From contig CANCYO010000010.1 in assembly GCA_947382415.1 (NCBI GenBank), positions 3,841-67,840 of the forward strand: a DNA stretch of 64,000 bases. The letters are read 5' to 3'. Below are positions 18,022 through 26,405 of the stretch, piece after piece. This stretch comes from an uncultured Lachnospiraceae bacterium (lineage in GTDB: Bacteria > Bacillota > Clostridia > Lachnospirales > Lachnospiraceae). Position numbers and translations under genes: made by a program. Numbering within the stretch: position 1 is the first letter of the stretch; each line of letters begins with the position of its first letter. The notes below the pieces were generated by a model, which saw only the letters and a program-made list of their open reading frames with translations, had not been told where the DNA came from and searched no databases.

Positions 18022-19446
18022 ATGGATAAAGACAGAGCAGTGAGAGAGGAAACTATCGGTTTACCGGATGCAGAGGCGGAATCGTTTGTTGTGGAGTCGT
18101 TTGATGCTGATGTGTTGGAAGCAGAGATGTCTGACGCGCAGGAACAGGAACGCATTCGCAAAAGGAGAGAGCGTATAAACAGAATGAAACGGGAAAAAGA
18201 GAGGCGGCTGAGACTGCAGAGAATATGCAGGATTGCCCTGCCGGCTGCGGTGGTTGTGATTGCCCTTGGCGTCGGTTCGCTTGTCCATGTGATGTCTGCG
18301 AAAGGAGCAGACAAGCCTGAACAACAAAAGGGCGGAGAAACCGTTAGCGGAGGGGAGCCGGAGGCGCAGTCATCAAAGCAGCTTGCCGGAGAAGATGCCC
18401 GGACCCGGACTCAAATGGATGCGATCGGGGATATTGCCGGGCAGTCAATGAGGGCAGCACTGAAGACAGCGGATCAAACCAGGCAGAGTGAACAGAATGT
18501 CCGGAGTGAACAAAACGGGCAGAGCGGGAAAAGTGAACAGAACGTGCATGGCGGGCAGAATAAACAGGACGAACAGCGTGAGCAGGACGGCAGGGATGAA
18601 GGAAATAACGCTCTGGCTGCTGCGGCATCTGCTAGGTTGTATGCCGCCCGCACTACAGCACAGACGGCGGCGCCGCCCGAAGAGGTCAACAGTAAATACG
18701 CAGTGTTTATTGATCTGGATACAGGTGATATTCTGGCACAGAGGGATTATCGCACGGTGATCAGTCCTGCATCCATGACCAAAGTGCTCACGGTGCTGGT
18801 GGCAGCGGAGCATGTGACGGATCTGGACGATACTTTTACGATGACGACTGATATTACGGACTACAGCTATTCTAACGATTGTAGCAGCGTAGGCTTTGCA
18901 GTGGGAGAGACTGTGACGGTACGGGATCTCTTTTACGGTACGATTCTGCCCTCCGGGGGAGATGCCGCGGTGGCATTGGCCACTTATGCGGCGGGCAGTC
19001 ACGAGGCTTTTGTGGAGATGATGAACGAGAAGGCGGAGGCGCTGGGCCTTTCTGACACAGCGCACTTTACCAACTGCGTAGGGCTGTATGATGAGAACCA
19101 TCACTGTACGGTCTATGATATGGCCATGATCATGGAGGCGGCTTTGGACAATGAGTTGTGCAGAGAAGTTTTGAACGCCCATACCTATACTACATCTGCC
19201 ACAGAGGCGCATCCCGAGGGAATTCTGATTTCCAATTGGTTTCTGCGCAGGATTGAGGACAAGGACACCGGGGGAGAAGTGGTCTGCGCCAAGACAGGCT
19301 ATGTGAAGGAGTCAGACAGTTGTGCGGTAAGCTATGGTGTGGACCGGAGCGGAAGAGGATATGTGTGCGCCACTGCGGGAGCACACAGCTCATGGCGCTG
19401 CATCTATGACCATGTGGCTTTGTATAAGAGATATGCGCAGGAGTAA
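18022..19446 (+). CDS. Membrane-anchored D-alanyl-D-alanine carboxypeptidase (peptidase S11)
   Basis: Penicillin-binding protein 5-type enzyme that trims the terminal D-Ala of peptidoglycan stems. Layout: cytoplasmic charged N-terminus (1-68), one transmembrane helix (about 70-92), a long low-complexity linker rich in SEQN/GQ units (about 150-195), then the S11 domain (about 225-470). The SxxK motif is SMTK (Ser251, Lys254) and the KTG motif is at Lys424. The usual SxN motif appears as SGG (311-313) rather than SGN. The N-terminal anchor replaces the usual signal peptide and C-terminal amphipathic anchor. It follows two envelope-type membrane proteins, consistent with wall metabolism. Confidence 0.88.
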   Translation: MDKDRAVREETIGLPDAEAESFVVESFDADVLEAEMSDAQEQERIRKRRERINRMKREKERRLRLQRICRIALPAAVVVIALGVGSLVHVMSAKGADKPEQQKGGETVSGGEPEAQSSKQLAGEDARTRTQMDAIGDIAGQSMRAALKTADQTRQSEQNVRSEQNGQSGKSEQNVHGGQNKQDEQREQDGRDEGNNALAAAASARLYAARTTAQTAAPPEEVNSKYAVFIDLDTGDILAQRDYRTVISPASMTKVLTVLVAAEHVTDLDDTFTMTTDITDYSYSNDCSSVGFAVGETVTVRDLFYGTILPSGGDAAVALATYAAGSHEAFVEMMNEKAEALGLSDTAHFTNCVGLYDENHHCTVYDMAMIMEAALDNELCREVLNAHTYTTSATEAHPEGILISNWFLRRIEDKDTGGEVVCAKTGYVKESDSCAVSYGVDRSGRGYVCATAGAHSSWRCIYDHVALYKRYAQE

Positions 19447-19478
19447 AATCAGTGGCAGATTTGTAGTTGCCTCCATAA

Positions 19479-20014
19479 AAAAGATTGATCAATACGATTG
19501 ATGAGTTCGCGGGAATGAATCCGCAGGATGTCGTGCCTTTTATTGAGGGAGAGCCTTATATCAGCGCAGTTCCTGTAGAGCCGGGTCTGACAAATAATAT
19601 GGCAGGGCAGCAGGGACAGCGAATAGTGGGCCTTAACTCGGAAAATTTGGAAATTAATTCTTAAACAGAGCAATTTTTTATGTAAGCCGTCTGATTTCAT
19701 CACAGAAAGAAAGAGATTTTGTAAACAGCAGTTATAATGATATAAAGCGTGTTTTCTCGATCTGGATATGTATGAACATGGACGAGAACTGTATGAACTA
19801 TGTGCATTTGACAAACGATAAGCTGGTGGGAAGTTATAAATGGAAAGGGCAGATTGATCTTCTGAATATTGTTATGATCGGTCTGTCAGACCAACTGCCC
19901 AGGCATGATGAGCAATATGCTCTGCATCGACTGTTGGGTGCATTACTGTCAATGGGTTTAACTGTCGAAGAGGAAATAAAAGCTATCATCCAAAGAGATG
20001 AGCCGGGAATCTGA
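19479..20014 (+). pseudogene. Remnant of PD-(D/E)XK nuclease-family (Rpn-like) transposase
   Basis: Two frames together rebuild parts of one protein. 19479-19664 encodes LINTIDEFAGMNPQDVVPF followed by the IEGEP, VGLNSEN and LEINS segments, then a stop. From about 19672 another frame encodes FYVSRLISSQKERDFV, then YNDIKRVFSIWICMNMDEN and NYVHLTNDKLVGS, to the stop at 20014. In intact relatives these are joined by about 35-45 residues containing the catalytic core, which is deleted here with a frame change. The family is the PD-(D/E)XK nuclease-type transposase common in Clostridia (recognised from memory). No terminal repeats are visible. The start of the gene is also missing. Confidence 0.75.
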
Positions 20015-20040
20015 AAATAGGTTCCCGGCTCTGTTATTTT
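20000..20040 (+). terminator. Rho-independent terminator
   Basis: GAGCCGGGAA (20000-20009) pairs perfectly with TTCCCGGCTC (20022-20031), 12-nt loop, followed by TGTTATTTTG. The left arm overlaps the last codons of the transposase remnant. It separates that remnant from the convergent alpha/beta hydrolase gene and may work in both directions. Confidence 0.75.
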
Positions 20041-20076
20041 GCTTTAATGCAATTTTAATGTGCATGGGATGCAAAA

Positions 20077-20895
20077 TCAGTTACTGCAGTTCCTGATAAT
20101 ATCCATAAAGACCGAATTGAATTTTTTAAGCTGGTCATACATGATTCCGTGTCCGCTGTCAGGCAGGGTTATGAGTGTGGAACCGCAGATGCCTGCATGC
20201 TGTATCTTGGCAAGCTCACCGGAAACGATAACATCTTTATCACCATGAATGATGTAAGTGGGGACATGAACGCATCCGAGGTCTGCCCGGCCGTCTTCAT
20301 CGCGCAGAGCGATACCGCATTTTATGGTTCCCAATCCTGATGCTGACAGGGCGATACCTTTGAACCAGTCGATTACCGCGTCTGAATGAGGACATGCAAA
20401 GAGTTGTCTGCTGAAATCCAGACACAGCCCGGGTCTGTCGGTTTCTGCAAGGTTTATCAGGTCATTTACTTCCTGCACGGTCTTTCCATATGGAAAATCA
20501 GGACGCTGCGCAAAGCAGGGAGCGGCGGCAGAAAGCAGGATCAGCCTGCATACACCGAAACCATTGAAACGATTCATGTATCTTAAGGCAATGGCCCCTC
20601 CCATTGAAAAGCCGGCTAAAATGAAGTTGTTCAGACAAAGTTTTTGGATTACCTGAAAGATATCGGCAGACATTTGGTCATAGCAATATCCGCATACAGG
20701 AGAGTCCGATCTGCCGAAACCTCTTAAATCCACCGCGACCACACGATATCCGCAGTCAGTAAGCAGATTGATCTGATATTCGAATATCTGGTGGGACAGA
20801 GGCCAGCCGTGAATGAGCAGGACGGTCCTTTTTCCCTGAGGATTGTAGTCGTATACGGCGATTTTGGTTCCGTCATTGGAAGTGATATGATACAT
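20077..20895 (-). CDS. Alpha/beta hydrolase (chloroperoxidase/esterase-like)
   Basis: A 272-residue cytosolic alpha/beta hydrolase. The oxyanion-hole motif HGWP is near residue 29, the nucleophile elbow GFSMGG near 96, the acid residue lies in HGDKD near 218, and the catalytic His is in DSGHG near 247. The RGFGRSD segment places it with the non-haem haloperoxidase/arylesterase group; natural substrates of such proteins are mostly unknown. It is divergent from the DUF255 gene across about 150 bp. The ribosome binding site is weak (ATCGGAA). Confidence 0.85.
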   Translation of the reverse strand: MYHITSNDGTKIAVYDYNPQGKRTVLLIHGWPLSHQIFEYQINLLTDCGYRVVAVDLRGFGRSDSPVCGYCYDQMSADIFQVIQKLCLNNFILAGFSMGGAIALRYMNRFNGFGVCRLILLSAAAPCFAQRPDFPYGKTVQEVNDLINLAETDRPGLCLDFSRQLFACPHSDAVIDWFKGIALSASGLGTIKCGIALRDEDGRADLGCVHVPTYIIHGDKDVIVSGELAKIQHAGICGSTLITLPDSGHGIMYDQLKKFNSVFMDIIRNCSN

Positions 20896-21006
20896 AATTA
20901 TATTCCGATCAGGTTTTTAATATGGTATGTGGATCGGTTGATTTCAGTTAATACAATGTGCCGGCAATAACGGATTGCCATTCTGTATAATATCCAATCT
21001 CATTCG

Positions 21007-21012
21007 TATAAT
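21007..21012 (+). promoter_or_regulatory. Possible -10 element upstream of the DUF255 gene
   Basis: TATAAT at 21007-21012, with a second TATAAT at 20986-20991, lies 35 bp before the start codon. A -35 box at proper spacing is not convincing. AAAGGAG at 21034-21040 is the ribosome binding site. Confidence 0.4.
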
Positions 21013-21046
21013 AAATCAGAGTTTGGTTTAGGAAAAGGAGAATGGC

Positions 21047-23026
21047 ATGAGCAATCGTTTGAAAAATGAGACAAGCCCGTATCTGCTGCAGCACGCGGAA
21101 AATCCCGTGGACTGGTATCCGTGGTGTGATGAAGCATTTGAAAGAGCCCGCAGGGAAGACAAGCCCGTTTTTCTGAGTATCGGCTACAGTACCTGTCATT
21201 GGTGTCATGTCATGGCGCACGAGAGCTTTGAAAATACTGCGACGGCTGAGATACTAAACAGATATTTTATTGCTGTAAAGGTTGACCGGGAGGAACGTCC
21301 CGACATTGACAGTGTGTATATGTCGGTTTGTCAGGCATTCACCGGAAACGGCGGCTGGCCCATGAGTATTTTTATGACATGGGATAAACGTCCGTTTCTG
21401 GCAGGCACCTATTTCCCCGTGCGGTCGCAGTATGGGATGCCGGGATTTTCCCATGTACTGTATGCGGTGGCAGATCAGTGGAACAGCGGACGCAGCGGGC
21501 TTTTGCGCTCAGCGGACCAGATCATCTCGCATCTGAAGCAGGCCGGGTCGGGGGATATACATTCAAATAAAAATACAGATACAGACAATCAGGCAGTCTG
21601 TGAGGATTTACCAAAGCTGGCGGTGAAACTGTTTTCGGACAGCTATGACAGCATATACGGCGGATTCGGAAATGCGCCGAAGTTTCCGGCGCCGCACAAT
21701 CTGTTGTTTCTGACATTATATGCAGAGCAGAATGACAGGCCGGACGTATTGGAAATGGTCGAAAGGACGCTTGTACAAATGCGAAAGGGCGGTATCTTTG
21801 ACCACATTGGATTTGGTTTTTCCAGATATTCCACGGACCGGTATTTTCTTGCGCCTCATTTTGAAAAAATGCTGTATGACAATGCGCTGCTGATCATGGC
21901 ATACGCGGCTGTCTATGATGTGACTCAAAACCGGTTTTATCTGGATACGGCGGAAAAGACCGCACAATATGTGCTCCGTGAAATGACTGCTCCGGACGGC
22001 GGATTTTACAGCGCGCAGGATGCGGACAGCGAGGGCGAGGAAGGAAAATACTATACTTTCAGACCGGATGAAGTGACTGCTGTACTGGGTATGAAAAAAG
22101 GAAAACGGTTTGCACAGGCTTTTGATATTACCGCGGGCGGTAATTTTGAGGGGGTAAATATTCCCAACCTTCTGAAAAATGACGATCCGGATGACGCTCT
22201 GAATGATGCTCTGAGCGGCGGTTTCAGGGAGGAGCTTCAAAAGCTGTACGATTACCGCAGGGACCGTTTCAGGCTGCATCTTGACGATAAGATACTGACC
22301 TCTTGGAATTCCATGATGATAGCCGGGCTGTCTGTACTCTACAGGGTTTCGCGCAATCGGGAATATCTTCAGGCGGCGGTGAATGCACAGTTGTTTATCG
22401 AGAGGAATTTGAATCAGAGTCAGGGCCTTTGTACAAGCTGGCGCGAGGGTAAATGCTCGGCCAACGGTTTTCTGGATGATTATGCATTTTATACCGCCGC
22501 TTTGACAGAATTGTATCATTCCACCTTGGACAGTGATTATCTTGAAAAAGCGGAACGGTTCTGCCAGGAGGCGGTAAAACGCTTTGCCGGTGATAAAAAC
22601 GGAGGATTTTATCTTTCCGACCCGGGCCGCACGGAGCTGTTTATGAATCCCAAGGAGACTTATGACGGGGCGGTTCCCAGCGGGAATTCCGTAATGACCT
22701 ATAATCTGATAAGACTGTATCAATTGACTGAGAAACAGGAGTATAAGGCGCTTGCGGAAAGGCAGCTTCAATATATGTCCTATCAGGCGCAGGGATATTT
22801 GACAGGACACAGTATGTTTTTGCTTGCGAAGCTGATGTATGATAATCCCCCGGAGCGTATTGTGATCGTCTTGAAAAATGCTTCAGAGCTGGAGAAAATA
22901 AAGGAGCGGCTTCCGCTTCTGGCTAATGTGACTATAGTCTCAGAGAGTAAAGCATATCCGCTGCTCAATGACAGCACCACTTACTATGTCTGCAAGGATC
23001 ATGTGTGTCATGCTCCGGTAAATTGA
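21047..23026 (+). CDS. DUF255 / thioredoxin-domain protein (YyaL, SSP411 family)
   Basis: A 659-residue cytosolic protein. The N-terminal thioredoxin-like DUF255 domain begins [21 protein letters not shown] and carries the family motif CHWCH (Cys50, Cys53), followed by the conserved [12 protein letters not shown] segment. The rest forms an (alpha/alpha) toroid like GlcNAc 2-epimerase/cellobiose-2-epimerase folds, with [23 protein letters not shown] and [19 protein letters not shown]. The precise reaction is not established for the family. Length is normal and there is no signal peptide. Confidence 0.93.
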   Translation: MSNRLKNETSPYLLQHAENPVDWYPWCDEAFERARREDKPVFLSIGYSTCHWCHVMAHESFENTATAEILNRYFIAVKVDREERPDIDSVYMSVCQAFTGNGGWPMSIFMTWDKRPFLAGTYFPVRSQYGMPGFSHVLYAVADQWNSGRSGLLRSADQIISHLKQAGSGDIHSNKNTDTDNQAVCEDLPKLAVKLFSDSYDSIYGGFGNAPKFPAPHNLLFLTLYAEQNDRPDVLEMVERTLVQMRKGGIFDHIGFGFSRYSTDRYFLAPHFEKMLYDNALLIMAYAAVYDVTQNRFYLDTAEKTAQYVLREMTAPDGGFYSAQDADSEGEEGKYYTFRPDEVTAVLGMKKGKRFAQAFDITAGGNFEGVNIPNLLKNDDPDDALNDALSGGFREELQKLYDYRRDRFRLHLDDKILTSWNSMMIAGLSVLYRVSRNREYLQAAVNAQLFIERNLNQSQGLCTSWREGKCSANGFLDDYAFYTAALTELYHSTLDSDYLEKAERFCQEAVKRFAGDKNGGFYLSDPGRTELFMNPKETYDGAVPSGNSVMTYNLIRLYQLTEKQEYKALAERQLQYMSYQAQGYLTGHSMFLLAKLMYDNPPERIVIVLKNASELEKIKERLPLLANVTIVSESKAYPLLNDSTTYYVCKDHVCHAPVN

Positions 23027-23079
23027 TATCAGCATGAAAGAATTCAAAAATTTTCGACCATTTTGAAATTTTGATATCT

Positions 23080-23095
23080 GTAAACACATTTTTAC
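23080..23095. promoter_or_regulatory. Possible operator upstream of the sugar ABC operon
   Basis: GTAAA-N6-TTTAC is a perfect inverted repeat in the AT-rich leader about 55 bp before the binding-protein gene. It might bind the AraC-type response regulator or a LacI-type repressor. The -35/-10 boxes nearby are ambiguous, so this is only a candidate. Confidence 0.3.
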
Positions 23096-23148
23096 GGGTG
23101 ATAAAATCAAATCATCAAAAAAATATTTTGAGATGGGAGGATAAAGAG

Positions 23149-24519
23149 ATGAAGAAAAAAATAATTTCATTGTTGATCACGGCAGTCCTGGCGGCGACAA
23201 TGCTTGCGGGATGCGGTAATTCGGGCAATAGTGCATCGACGGCAGGCGGCACACAGAAAAGTGCGGCAGGTGACAGTGAAGCTGCTGGCGCGGGAAACAG
23301 TTCGCCGGCAGCTTCAGACGAGGCGGTAACAATTAAATTATTCTCCAACCTTCCTGACCGTAAGAACGGACAGGGACTGGTAGAGCAGATGATCATTGAC
23401 GAGTACATGGCTGCAAACCGGAATGTCACGATTGAAGTTGAGGCGCTTGATGAGGAAGCCTACAAGACAAAGTTCAAGGCGTATGCGATGAATGGCATGC
23501 CGGATGTTGTCAGCATTTGGGGGCAGCCCGCTTTTCTGGATGAAGTGTTGGATGCGGGTGTGCTTGCAGAGTTGAACGAAGCCGATTATGCAGACTATGG
23601 ATTTATTGCAGGATCGTTGGAGGGCTTCAAGAAGGATGGCAGATTGTATGGCCTTCCCAGAAATACGGATATAATGCTGTTCTACTATAATGAGAAGATG
23701 TTTGAGGATAACGGGTGGGCAGTTCCCGCTACATATGACGAACTGACAGCTCTGTGTGCAGATATTAAAGCAGCCGGAATTACTCCCATCGCCATGGATG
23801 GAGGAGACGGTTGGCCTATGGCGTGCTTCCTCACTGATATTTTGGTAAAGGTTGCCGGGACGGATTATGCGGATATCGTTCGCAATGCTGTGGCCACAGG
23901 TGACTTTACCGCGCCGGAGATTCAGAAGGCTACACAGATTTTGGCAGATTCTGCCGCGGCAGATATGTTTCAGGTGGGGTATGACTCTCAGGATTACGGA
24001 ACAACAATGAATCTGTTTACCAATGGCCGGGCCGCAATGTATTGTATGGGGAGCTGGGACTGTTCCATGGCATTGAACGAGGATATTGCTCCCGAGATCC
24101 GCGATCATATCAGGGCGTTTACCATGCCGGTGATAGATGGCGGTAAAGGCGGTGCAAACGATATTGCAGCGTGGAATGGAGGCGGCTATGCGGTGTCTGC
24201 AAGCTCTTCCGTAAAGGACGAGGCCGTGAGATTTCTGAATTATATGTATCAGCCGGATAAGCTTTCAAAGTACGGATGGGAAAATGGCGTGGGTATGTCG
24301 GCACAGGATCAGACGGCATATCTGACCGGCAGTGAGACAGAGCTGCAAAAACAGGTTATGGATATTTTGAAAAATGCGACAAGCGTTTCAGGAACTCCGA
24401 TCAATGACTGCGGCCCGTCGGCGTTCAAGACATCTATTGAAAGCGAGATTCAGGGGGTGTCCAACGGTTCTGTAGCTGTAGAAGATTTCCTTGAAGCAAT
24501 CGGTGCAGCATGTAGATAA
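23149..24519 (+). CDS. ABC transporter extracellular sugar-binding lipoprotein
   Basis: A 456-residue family-1 solute-binding protein. The start is ATG 23149 with GGGAGG 8 bp upstream. The basic signal peptide ends in lipobox LAGC, followed by a Gly/Ser/Ala-rich linker and a bilobal domain (ITIKLFSNLPDRKNG-like start; WNGGGYAVSASSSVKDEAVRFLNYMY near the end). It captures a mono- or oligosaccharide for the two permeases downstream. No ATPase is encoded here, so a shared MsmX-type ATPase elsewhere is likely. The neighbouring GH30 enzyme suggests a beta-linked oligosaccharide. Confidence 0.93.
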   Translation: MKKKIISLLITAVLAATMLAGCGNSGNSASTAGGTQKSAAGDSEAAGAGNSSPAASDEAVTIKLFSNLPDRKNGQGLVEQMIIDEYMAANRNVTIEVEALDEEAYKTKFKAYAMNGMPDVVSIWGQPAFLDEVLDAGVLAELNEADYADYGFIAGSLEGFKKDGRLYGLPRNTDIMLFYYNEKMFEDNGWAVPATYDELTALCADIKAAGITPIAMDGGDGWPMACFLTDILVKVAGTDYADIVRNAVATGDFTAPEIQKATQILADSAAADMFQVGYDSQDYGTTMNLFTNGRAAMYCMGSWDCSMALNEDIAPEIRDHIRAFTMPVIDGGKGGANDIAAWNGGGYAVSASSSVKDEAVRFLNYMYQPDKLSKYGWENGVGMSAQDQTAYLTGSETELQKQVMDILKNATSVSGTPINDCGPSAFKTSIESEIQGVSNGSVAVEDFLEAIGAACR

Positions 24520-24545
24520 ATGCTGAATGAATGAGTGATCAGTGT

Positions 24546-24584
24546 GAGGATGTTCCAAAAGAGATTTACTTTTGTAACATCCTC
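24546..24584 (+). promoter_or_regulatory. Strong intercistronic stem-loop between binding protein and permease
   Basis: GAGGATGTT-C-CAAAAG (24546-24561) pairs with CTTTTG-T-AACATCCTC (24569-24584): 15 base pairs with one mismatch and a 7-nt loop, followed by CGCTTG rather than a U-tract. Such hairpins typically stabilise the upstream binding-protein message or partly stop transcription, giving more binding protein than permease. Confidence 0.7.
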
Positions 24585-24636
24585 CGCTTGCTTCATGGAT
24601 TCGTTAAGATGCATAGCTGTGTGGAAGGAGCTTTCT

Positions 24637-25512
24637 ATGAAAAAACTGTATAGCAACAAGCTGGTAATTTTCAGTCTTGTCCTGCCGGGGATATTGGTTT
24701 TTGTATTCGCAGTGCTGGCGCCGATTTGTCTGAGCGTTTATTATGGATTTACGGATTATACGGGAATGGGGCAGGCGCATTTGATCGGATGGGATAATTA
24801 TGCGAATTTGTTTCATGACAGTGCATTCGGACGTTCCCTGAAAAATTCGCTGCTGCTGGCCATTGGCTTTATCTGTATACAGCATCCGCTGGCAATTCTG
24901 GTCGCCGCAGTGTTAGACAAACTGCAGGGAAAGGCAGAGGGAATTTTCCGCTGTATTTATTTTATTCCCAATGTTATCTCCGTGGCAGTCATTGCCTATC
25001 TCTGGAAATTTATCTATAATCCTGACTTTGGACTTCTGAATAATGTGTTGAGAGCGTTCGGATATCGCGGGCAGATCAATTGGCTGTCCCAGCAGAATGC
25101 TATTTGGTCCGTGCTGCTTGTATTGATCTGGCACGGGTTTGGATGGGGAATGCTGATTTATTATACCGGCATTAAAAATATTGATCCGGTGTTATATGAG
25201 GCGGCTGCTATCGACGGAGCTAACTGGTGGACGACATTTTTCAGGATCACACTGCCGCTTATGAAGCCGGTTATCCAGATCAATGTGACAATGGCCATCA
25301 TTTCCGCCTTAAAGCAGATGGAGACCGTATATCTGTTGACAAACGGCGGCCCGAACAACAGCACACAGTTTGCAGCAAACTATCTGTATCAACAGGCCTT
25401 TAAGGCGTTCAAATACGGATACGGCAATGCGATCGGCGTAGTATTTATCATAATCTGTGTACTGGTGACGGTTGGGCTTAACACAATATTCAGGGATAGG
25501 CAGAATGCTTAG
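24637..25512 (+). CDS. Sugar ABC transporter permease (MalF/LacF type)
   Basis: A 291-residue inner permease with six hydrophobic helices. ATG 24637 follows GGAAGGAG by 6 bp; the frame extends upstream but that part overlaps the stem-loop and is unlikely to be translated. The cytoplasmic EAA loop reads YEAAAIDGANWWTTFFRITLP (about residues 185-205), the coupling site for the ATPase. It belongs with the next permease and the upstream lipoprotein in a CUT1-type carbohydrate importer. Confidence 0.93.
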   Translation: MKKLYSNKLVIFSLVLPGILVFVFAVLAPICLSVYYGFTDYTGMGQAHLIGWDNYANLFHDSAFGRSLKNSLLLAIGFICIQHPLAILVAAVLDKLQGKAEGIFRCIYFIPNVISVAVIAYLWKFIYNPDFGLLNNVLRAFGYRGQINWLSQQNAIWSVLLVLIWHGFGWGMLIYYTGIKNIDPVLYEAAAIDGANWWTTFFRITLPLMKPVIQINVTMAIISALKQMETVYLLTNGGPNNSTQFAANYLYQQAFKAFKYGYGNAIGVVFIIICVLVTVGLNTIFRDRQNA

Positions 25513-25527
25513 AAGAGAGGTGTTTAG

Positions 25528-26364
25528 ATGAAGGGAAAGGGTAAGAAAATTGGTAAAGCCGTTTTATGGATGGTATTGATCGTTGTTGCGGTTATTCAAT
25601 TGTTTCCGCTGATCTGGCTTATTGATTTTTCACTCGGCAGCAGTAATGAGATGTTTACGAATGGGCTGCTTATCATTCCGGAGAAAATACGGTGGGATAA
25701 TTATGTGAAGGCGTTTGTGGACGGCAATTTCCTTCATTATTTGAAGAACAGTCTGCTTATTAACTCGCTTGCCGTCATCCTTGTTGTTGTCATATCCATT
25801 ATGGCGGCCTTTGCATGTCAGCGTATGCACTGGAAATTAAGAGGTCTGATCAGCACATTGCTCGTCATGGGTATGATGATTCCCATTCATGCAACACTGC
25901 TCCCGAATTACAAAATATACAGTGAACTGCATATGACAGATACAATATGGGCATTGCTGATCCCCTATGTGGCATTTTCCCTGCCCCAGGGAATGTTTCT
26001 GATGACGGGCTTCATCCAGTCCATTCCAAAGGAATTGGAGGAGGCTGCAGTCATGGACGGATGTGGGATATATCGGATCGTATTCCAGATTATTACGCCT
26101 CTTTTGAAACCGTCGATCGCAACGGTGGCGATCATGACATTCCTGAATAACTGGAATGAGTTTATGATGGCAAGCACTTATTTGAGCGCACCGACATGGA
26201 AGACACTGCCGTTCTCCGTGTTGGAATTCACCGGAGAGTATTCTTCCAATTATGCGGTTCAGTTTGCGGTCATGGCACTGACGGCAGCCCCTGCGGTCAT
26301 TGTATACATATTTTTAAATAAGCATATTACGAAAGGTGTTGCAATGGGAGCAGTGAAAGGATAA
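25528..26364 (+). CDS. Sugar ABC transporter permease (MalG/LacG type)
   Basis: A 278-residue permease with six helices. Its EAA loop LEEAAVMDGCGIYRIVFQII is at about residues 170-190, and the C-terminus KGVAMGAVKG is typical of CUT1 MalG-like subunits. It lies 15 bp downstream of its partner permease with an AGAGAGGTG-type ribosome binding site. Confidence 0.93.
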   Translation: MKGKGKKIGKAVLWMVLIVVAVIQLFPLIWLIDFSLGSSNEMFTNGLLIIPEKIRWDNYVKAFVDGNFLHYLKNSLLINSLAVILVVVISIMAAFACQRMHWKLRGLISTLLVMGMMIPIHATLLPNYKIYSELHMTDTIWALLIPYVAFSLPQGMFLMTGFIQSIPKELEEAAVMDGCGIYRIVFQIITPLLKPSIATVAIMTFLNNWNEFMMASTYLSAPTWKTLPFSVLEFTGEYSSNYAVQFAVMALTAAPAVIVYIFLNKHITKGVAMGAVKG

Positions 26365-26405
26365 AATGATTTCCTGTAAAGCGCGCAGAGAGTACGGGGG
26401 ATGTT

